From Metabacillus halosaccharovorans (GTDB taxonomy: Bacteria; Bacillota; Bacilli; Bacillales; Bacillaceae), in assembly GCF_002019635.1 (NCBI RefSeq), contig NZ_KV917372.1:744001-808000 (forward strand): DNA of 64,000 bases, given 5' to 3'. Positions within the stretch are counted from its first letter, which is position 1, and every line of letters starts with the position of its first letter. The notes beneath the pieces were generated by a model. That model searched no databases and was not told the origin of the DNA. It saw nothing but the letters and a program-made list of their open reading frames with translations. This document shows positions 60,091 through 64,000 of this stretch, piece by piece. Made by a program: the position numbers and the translations under genes.

Positions 60091-61827
60091 TTAGATCAAC
60101 TCCTTGCTTCTTGTATGAATTTCATGAGGTAAGAATGGATTTCCATCATATTTTAATAGGGATGATATTTTGCCAGCATGTCCCACATTCATTTTTAATA
60201 AATTTGCCAGTTGACCTGTTGCATTATTCTCAACGACAATCACTTTTTTAGCTGCCTCTACTAATGGCAGCATTTCTTCTGTTGGGAATGGGTGAATTAA
60301 GCGAATTTGTGCATGGTTTACTTGGATTCCATCTGCTTCAAGTCTTGCCATCGCTTCTTCAATAGTCCCTCTAGTTGAAATGTAGCCAACTAATAAAACA
60401 TCAGGATTTTCATGGGAAACATTTTTATGAACTGGATTCTTAAATTGTAGAGTGTTTAATTTTCTTAAACGTTTATCCATTTGATCTACACGATTACTTG
60501 CTGATTCCGAAGGCTTGCCTGTTTCATCATGCTCTACACCCGTTACATGGTGAATACCATGTTTCATACCAGGAATAACACGTGGTGATACACCATCCTC
60601 GGTTACTTCAAACCTTTTAAAATATGCCTTATTTTCAGCTTCTGGTAAGTCATCAGATACTAATTTTCCGCGACGGATTTCAATTTTACTATAATCTAAT
60701 GGCTCAACAGTTTGTTTTCCTAATGAAAGTTGTAAATCTGTTAAAAGAATAACAGGAACTTGGTACTCTTCGGCTATGTTAAAAGCTTCAATCGTGTCAT
60801 AAAATGCTTCTTGAACTGTACTTGGAGCCATAACTACTTTAGGTATTTCTCCGTGTGTACCATAAATCATGGCCATTAAGTCAGATTGCTCTTGCTTTGT
60901 TGGTAATCCGGTACTTGGTCCACCTCGTTGTGTATCAATAATAACAAGTGGTTGTTCAGTCATACCGGATAATCCGATTGCTTCCATCATGAGAGATAAA
61001 CCTGGCCCAGCTGATGCTGTAAATGTACGTGCTCCAGCATAGTTGGCACCGATCGCCATTGTACAGGCAGCAATTTCATCTTCCGTCTGAATCACTGCTC
61101 CACCAAATTTAGGTAATTTTTTAATTAAGTATTCCATTATTTCAGAAGCGGGAGTTATAGGGTAGGCAGCCATAAAGCGTGATCCACCTGCAATAGCACC
61201 TAATGCAATAGCGTCATTACCGATCATAAACATACGCTTTTTCCCATCTGCTTTTTCTAAATATAGATCTTCACGGTTATATTCAAGCTCTTCTTTTAAA
61301 TATTTTGCACCCGTTTCGATAGCTTGCATATTTTTGGCAACAATTTGTTCACCCTTACGACCATAAATTTCTTGCACCACTTCGCGATATTGGGTTGCAT
61401 CAATATCTAAAATGGCACTTGTCGCACCAATTGCTACCATGTTCTTCATTAGCGATGTTCCAAGTTCAGTGGCAATTTCAGAGAATGGGACAGAATAAAG
61501 AGTTACACCCTCATTCTCAGGAATTGTTGGTTTAAACTTAGTATCTGCAAGGACAATTCCTCCATCACGAAGCTCATGAAAATTAACATCTATTGTCTCT
61601 TGATCAAACGCTACTAATATATCAAGCTCGTCTGAAATAGCACGAACTTGTGTTGTACTTACACGGATCTTGTTATTTGTATGTCCGCCTTTAATTCGAG
61701 ATGAAAAATGGCGGTATCCATATAAATAATATCCTAGTCGGTTTAATGCAATAGAGAATACTTCCCCTGTACTTTCAATACCCTCACCTTGCTGTCCACC
61801 AACTTTCCAGGAAAGTTGACTAATCAT
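60091..61827 (-). CDS. korA: 2-oxoacid:ferredoxin oxidoreductase, fused gamma-alpha subunit
   Basis: 578 residues from ATG 61827 (MISQLSWKVGGQQGEGIEST) with GAGG nearby; a TTG 18 bases earlier overlaps the ribosome site. The N-terminal ~190 residues are the gamma domain (FSSRIKGGHTNNKIRVS). The alpha domain follows (MIGNDAIALGAIAGGSRFMA, AYPITPASEIMEYL, TASAGPGLSLMMEAIGLSGM). Ferredoxin is not encoded nearby. Upstream of korB in one operon, as in Bacillus. Confidence 0.93.
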   Translation of the reverse strand: MISQLSWKVGGQQGEGIESTGEVFSIALNRLGYYLYGYRHFSSRIKGGHTNNKIRVSTTQVRAISDELDILVAFDQETIDVNFHELRDGGIVLADTKFKPTIPENEGVTLYSVPFSEIATELGTSLMKNMVAIGATSAILDIDATQYREVVQEIYGRKGEQIVAKNMQAIETGAKYLKEELEYNREDLYLEKADGKKRMFMIGNDAIALGAIAGGSRFMAAYPITPASEIMEYLIKKLPKFGGAVIQTEDEIAACTMAIGANYAGARTFTASAGPGLSLMMEAIGLSGMTEQPLVIIDTQRGGPSTGLPTKQEQSDLMAMIYGTHGEIPKVVMAPSTVQEAFYDTIEAFNIAEEYQVPVILLTDLQLSLGKQTVEPLDYSKIEIRRGKLVSDDLPEAENKAYFKRFEVTEDGVSPRVIPGMKHGIHHVTGVEHDETGKPSESASNRVDQMDKRLRKLNTLQFKNPVHKNVSHENPDVLLVGYISTRGTIEEAMARLEADGIQVNHAQIRLIHPFPTEEMLPLVEAAKKVIVVENNATGQLANLLKMNVGHAGKISSLLKYDGNPFLPHEIHTRSKELI

Positions 61828-62017
61828 GCCCTCTACACTCCTCAATTATGCTTTCATTTGTTTATCTATTTTCTTTTAGATTACATCACATTAAGTATAC
61901 CAACTTTTATGTAATTGTTGCGATGCAGCCCAAAACTTAGTAAAATGATTGGTTTTACACTAAACGTATTCAATTGTAGACCTTACCAGGAAAAAATACA
62001 AGACTTTAACTAAAATA

Positions 62018-62941
62018 TTAAAAAGAAAGATAATCAGCTAAATTTTGAAAAAGAAACTTTTTCACTTGTGAATCAGAATAATGTTGCAGTAACTCATTTC
62101 CTAAAATCTCATAACAGGAATAATTTTCAAGTCCAACTATCGTTTCATCTATTCCATCAAAATCAGAACCAAACCCAATTTGATTTTCTCCACCTAATGA
62201 ACACAAATAATCAATATGTTTTAGTAGATTTGATATAGTTGGTTCAGGTTGTTCAGACGTAAAAAAAGGAACAAATGTAACACCAATAACACCTTTCTTA
62301 CGAAAAAGAGCCACGATTTGTTCATCTTTTAAATTCCTTACATGTGAACATATAGTATAAACATTTGAGTGAGTAGCAATGGGGTAATCCGCAAGATCTA
62401 ATGCTTCCCAGAAGCTTCTTTCACTAGCATGCGATAAATCAGTCCACATCTTTTGTTTATTTAAATAGCGTATAACTTCTGTCCCAAAGTTTGTAATGCC
62501 CGCATTTCGCTTTTCTAACACACCGTCTGCCACTAGGTTAGCATAGTTCCACGTTAACCCTACAGACCGAACACCAAGCTCATATAGGAGCTCAAGGTTA
62601 CCAATTTGATCGCCTATTGCATCACATCCCTCAAGTGTTAAAATGGCACCAGTTTCTCCATCCTTTAAGCCTGCTAGATCTTCCTTCGTTTTAATAAGTT
62701 TAATCTCGGGATATTTATGAAGAATCTTTTGGTAAAAAATATTGATTTGTTGTTGTGCTACAGTTAACCTTTGGACAAATGGAATATTATCTGGAACAAA
62801 AATGGCAAAGCATTGGATATTCTTATTAGCTGTTTTAAGTTTTGATAGATCGACATGTAACCGATTATCATAAAACACATCTAGTTTTGGATTTTGCCAG
62901 AGCTTAAAAAGCATGTCACAATGTGCATCAAAGATTTTCAA
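62018..62941 (-). CDS. Membrane dipeptidase (renal dipeptidase family)
   Basis: 307 residues, zinc peptidase M19 (PF01244). Metal ligands and active site: IFDAHCDMLFK (HxD), ILTLEGCDAIGDQ (Glu), THSNVYTICSHVRNLKDEQI (two His), FGSDFDGID. The family hydrolyses dipeptides, often with D-residues. No signal peptide is seen, so it is probably cytoplasmic. It lies between spoVS and korA, a common order in Bacillaceae. Confidence 0.94.
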   Translation of the reverse strand: MKIFDAHCDMLFKLWQNPKLDVFYDNRLHVDLSKLKTANKNIQCFAIFVPDNIPFVQRLTVAQQQINIFYQKILHKYPEIKLIKTKEDLAGLKDGETGAILTLEGCDAIGDQIGNLELLYELGVRSVGLTWNYANLVADGVLEKRNAGITNFGTEVIRYLNKQKMWTDLSHASERSFWEALDLADYPIATHSNVYTICSHVRNLKDEQIVALFRKKGVIGVTFVPFFTSEQPEPTISNLLKHIDYLCSLGGENQIGFGSDFDGIDETIVGLENYSCYEILGNELLQHYSDSQVKKFLFQNLADYLSF

Positions 62942-62990
62942 GACTACTCACTCCTTTATCTCACTTTTACTAATTTTTTATAAAAAAACA

Positions 62991-63015
62991 GGGTTTGACT
63001 CATTGAGTCAAACCC
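62991..63015 (-). terminator. spoVS terminator
   Basis: GGGTTTGACTCA (62991-63002) pairs perfectly with TGAGTCAAACCC (63004-63015) and the minus strand continues TGTTTTTTTAT. Confidence 0.92.
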
Positions 63016-63040
63016 GTTTCATGTTCTTTCATAGAGTTTA

Positions 63041-63301
63041 TTATCTCGGCTCTACGATTAGTTTTATGGCAGTACGCTCTTCACCATCTATTTGAATATC
63101 TGTAAAAGCAGGAATACAAATTAAGTCCACTCCACTTGGAGCTACAAATCCTCTCGCAATTGCTACAGCTTTTACTGCTTGATTAAGGGCTCCTGCTCCA
63201 ATTGCTTGGATTTCGGCAGCACCTCTCTCCCTCAATACTCCGGCTAATGCACCAGCAACTGAATTAGGATTTGATTTTGCTGAAACCTTTAATATTTCCA
63301 T
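63041..63301 (-). CDS. spoVS: Stage V sporulation protein S
   Basis: 86 residues, near-identical to known SpoVS: MEILKVSAKSNPNSVAGALA, EIQAIGAGALNQAVKAVAIA, and GVDLICIPAFTDIQIDGEER (Alba-like fold). It promotes asymmetric septation and coat assembly and is expressed early from sigma-H in B. subtilis. Monocistronic with a good ribosome site and strong terminator, downstream of ymdB as usual. Confidence 0.98.
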   Translation of the reverse strand: MEILKVSAKSNPNSVAGALAGVLRERGAAEIQAIGAGALNQAVKAVAIARGFVAPSGVDLICIPAFTDIQIDGEERTAIKLIVEPR

Positions 63302-63507
63302 TTCTAGTTCCCCCTTTTTTCAATGAATCCTTGAGTGTTCATTAGAACAATCTTTGGTATATTTTGTTTAAAAGGACCTCCCCTAAATCCCCTTTAAACA
63401 GTGTTAGTTATATATCCATTGCTACTATATTCACTAGAGTTGGAATATATTCCTGCTTGTTCGCACATTATTTCGAAAAATTCGCACTTATACATAAATT
63501 CATGTTC
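63302..63507. other. Intergenic region ymdB-spoVS
   Basis: No gene. Contains the spoVS promoter region; I could not define sigma-H hexamers with confidence. Confidence 0.4.
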
Positions 63508-64000
63508 TTACTCAAAGAACATGTGATCATCATTAATAAGAATACGTTCAATTTTACTGGCTTTCCCAGTTTTATCATTCACATCAACTACAACACCACT
63601 TAGCTGAGTTCTACCCTCTGCTACATCATGACGAACCGGAAGGCCCGTTAAAAAGCGCTTTAAGATCATTTCCCTGTCAACACCTAAGATTCCATCATAC
63701 GGACCTGTCATTCCAACATCTGTTATGTATGCAGTTCCTTTATCTAATATCCTTTCATCGGCTGTTTGAACATGTGTATGTGTCCCTACAACTACCGATG
63801 CCTGTCCATTTAAATACCAACCCATCGCCTGTTTTTCACTGGTTGCTTCAGCATGAAAATCCACAAAAATGACTGAAGTCCGCTTTTTAGCTTGTTCTAT
63901 TAATTCATCAGCTTTTTTAAAAGGACAATCTGATGGTGGTAAAAATGCACGTCCTTGTAAATTTATGACTGCTATTTCCTTTCCACCTACTGTTATAAAG
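63508..64000 (-). CDS. ymdB: YmdB metallophosphoesterase (3' part; runs off window)
   Basis: The C-terminal 163 residues of an expected ~264. Continuous frame from the right edge: GGKEIAVINLQGRAFLPP, VIFVDFHAEATSEKQAMGWY, GTHTHVQTADERILDKGTAY (metal-binding His pair), DVGMTGPYDGILGVDREMIL. YmdB is a 2',3'-cyclic nucleotide phosphodiesterase affecting motility and biofilm choice. It lies upstream of spoVS as in B. subtilis. The first metal-ligand motifs lie outside the window. Confidence 0.95.
   Translation of the reverse strand, partial: FITVGGKEIAVINLQGRAFLPPSDCPFKKADELIEQAKKRTSVIFVDFHAEATSEKQAMGWYLNGQASVVVGTHTHVQTADERILDKGTAYITDVGMTGPYDGILGVDREMILKRFLTGLPVRHDVAEGRTQLSGVVVDVNDKTGKASKIERILINDDHMFFE

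Overview
The window is from a low-GC, endospore-forming Bacillaceae chromosome. The evidence is the host gene set and order: ymdB, spoVS, korAB, miaB, ymcA, cotE, mutS, mutL, hfq, spoVK, hflX, ynbB, glnR, glnA, plus a cotJABC spore-coat operon. I cannot name the species.

Region A (1 to about 37,140) is a siphovirus-type prophage inserted directly downstream of glnA. Its left end lies outside the window. Its integrase and SOS-type CI repressor read rightward (34,930-37,067). Nearly everything else reads leftward in standard temperate-phage order: Cro-like repressor, DNA-binding protein, antirepressor, small early genes, a Rad50-like ATPase, Bet recombinase, an MBL-fold protein, a primosomal initiator with internal iterons, DnaB, MazG-like protein, a broken RuvC-like resolvase and ArpU. 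Late genes follow: HNH, terminase, portal, protease, HK97 capsid, connectors, tail tube, tail chaperones, tape measure, Dit, a giant tail fibre, then holin and endolysin. Two translational frameshifts are readable from the sequence: a +1 shift at CCC-TAA that adds an Ig/FN3 domain to the tail-tube protein, and a -1 shift on nine A residues that makes the long tail chaperone.

Non-essential cargo interrupts the phage modules. (i) A rightward island (23,255-25,253) has a Spo0E-family phosphatase, two small proteins and a tandem DUF3231 protein. (ii) A leftward two-gene cassette (19,467-22,011) has its own terminators and a perfect Spo0A-box sequence at its promoter. It encodes an NdpA/NA37-like protein and a protein with a large cytoplasmic part and C-terminal membrane segments, a layout like two-gene phage-exclusion systems. 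This is my best candidate for an undescribed system. (iii) A lone membrane protein lies between HNH and terminase. Together these suggest a phage that monitors or manipulates the host's sporulation decision and may exclude other phages.

Region B (37,140-64,000) is ordinary host chromosome, mostly leftward. It covers nitrogen control (glnRA with GlnR operators and a sigma-A promoter), ribosome rescue/GTPase (hflX), sporulation (spoVK, cotJABC, cotE, ymcA, spoVS), mismatch repair (mutSL), RNA modification and chaperoning (miaA, hfq, miaB), topB, 2-oxoacid:ferredoxin oxidoreductase, a membrane-type dipeptidase and the 3' part of ymdB. A decayed group II intron reverse-transcriptase fragment lies in the 47.1-47.5 kb gap.
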